Shown here in pieces: positions 63,031-64,000 of a DNA stretch of 64,000 nt. Numbering within the stretch: the stretch's first letter is position 1; each line of letters begins with the position of its first letter. This DNA comes from an uncultured bacterium (GTDB taxonomy: Bacteria; Planctomycetota; UBA1135; GCA-002686595): contig CALCXM010000155.1 in assembly GCA_937905825.1 (NCBI GenBank), forward strand, positions 1 through 64,000, in the 5' to 3' direction. The notes beneath the pieces are model-generated. The model was not told where the DNA came from. It did not search any database and worked only from the letters and a program-made list of their open reading frames with translations. Position numbers and translations under genes: made by a program.

Positions 63031-64000
63031 TGCGCTTGCAAGGACGTCTTCTGGTGAACGGGTCCTTGCGCACGGGGACCATCGACTTTGAGGACGGAAT
63101 CATTCGTGAGCTCGCCTTCGACGAACCCGCTTGGGACGAAGGCAGTTTGCCGATCATCGCCCCGGGCCTGATCGACTTGCACATCCATGGCTTCGGTTCC
63201 TGCGATCCCTTGCAGGATTTGGACGGCATGGCGAGGGCCCTGGCGCGTCATGGCACCACAGGTTTTCTGCCGACGCTCTTTCCAGCCCAACCCGCAAGGC
63301 TCGGGTCCCAATGCGAGAGCGTGGATCTCGCGGCGAGCGGCAAGCAGGAGGGTCTCGCCAGTCCACTGGGATTGCACTTAGAAGGACCCTTTGTCAACCC
63401 AGCCTCCGCGGGCGCCTTGCCCTTGGACTGCTTGGCGACTCCTTCGCTGCAAGCCCTGCGCGAAGTGGTCGGTTCTTCCAGCGCCGGCGGGCGCGGCATT
63501 CGAACCATCACCTTGGCCCCCGAACTTCCCGGTTGCATGGACCTCGTGCGCGAGTTGCAGACCCTCGGAATTCGGGTTTCCCTCGGGCACAGCCTAGCGA
63601 ATGCGACGGAAGCGCGGGCCGCGGCCAGAGCGGGGGCCGTGGGAGTCACGCACTTGTACAACGCCATGAGTGGCATCCATCACCGCAACATGGGACTCGC
63701 CGGCATCGCCTTGACGGAAGACGTGCTGTTCGCGGAGATCATCGGCGACCTGGTGCACGTGGAGCGCGAAGCGTTTGAGTTGGCCCTCGCGGCTCGTGGC
63801 CCCCAAGGTCTGTGCTTGGTCAGCGACGCCTTGTCTGGGGCAGGCACCGGTTGCGATCACTTCCACAGCTACGGGCGAGAGCACCTCATTCAAAATGGCG
63901 CCGCCTACTACCCCGCTGATTCGAACCACCCGCAACCACGCTTGGCGGGTTCGGCCTTGAGCCAGTTAGAAATGGTGCAACGCCTGTGCGCCCAAGGAGT
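63030..64000 (+). CDS. nagA: N-acetylglucosamine-6-phosphate deacetylase (truncated by window end; missing from the ORF track)
   Basis: ATG at 63030 overlaps the rsmD stop (TGATG); APGLIDLHIHGFG (HxH), LHLEGPFVNP, VSLGHSLANATEA, THLYNAMSGIHHR, LVSDALSGAG. Confidence 0.92.
   Translation, partial: MRLQGRLLVNGSLRTGTIDFEDGIIRELAFDEPAWDEGSLPIIAPGLIDLHIHGFGSCDPLQDLDGMARALARHGTTGFLPTLFPAQPARLGSQCESVDLAASGKQEGLASPLGLHLEGPFVNPASAGALPLDCLATPSLQALREVVGSSSAGGRGIRTITLAPELPGCMDLVRELQTLGIRVSLGHSLANATEARAAARAGAVGVTHLYNAMSGIHHRNMGLAGIALTEDVLFAEIIGDLVHVEREAFELALAARGPQGLCLVSDALSGAGTGCDHFHSYGREHLIQNGAAYYPADSNHPQPRLAGSALSQLEMVQRLCAQG

Overview
This is a high-GC bacterial chromosomal window. Its secreted FG-GAP and Cys-rich proteins, DUF1080 and Gfo/Idh genes and overall style suggest a Planctomycetes-like organism, but that is inference. 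It is densely coded on both strands, with no phage, IS element, CRISPR array or rRNA recognised. I support about 45 CDSs, one tRNA-Leu(UAG), and several intergenic hairpins or dyads. The main observations are: (1) A formate dehydrogenase alpha gene (20666..23464, minus) is split in the ORF track by an in-frame TGA. The TGA sits where selenocysteine sits in Sec-type FDHs (CAAT-U-HAPTVAGL) and is followed immediately by a bacterial SECIS-like hairpin with a GGUCU loop. (2) A Cys-rich C-terminal domain (CPCGN...GC.NS.G.GA...PG.FF.G...GDGL.C...WYRDPAGPC...FN.SNG) recurs on six otherwise different exported proteins. (3) Two tandem paralogues share a 236-bp 3' block that is almost identical, with only synonymous differences, while their upstream parts have diverged. 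(4) A secreted protein of unknown function contains three diverged copies of a ~110-aa unit. (5) An ABC-2 permease/M1 peptidase fusion is translationally coupled to its ATPase and preceded by a MarR-GNAT fusion gene with dyads upstream. (6) About 0.85 kb with no credible CDS carries several strong hairpins, including a 24-bp perfect stem.
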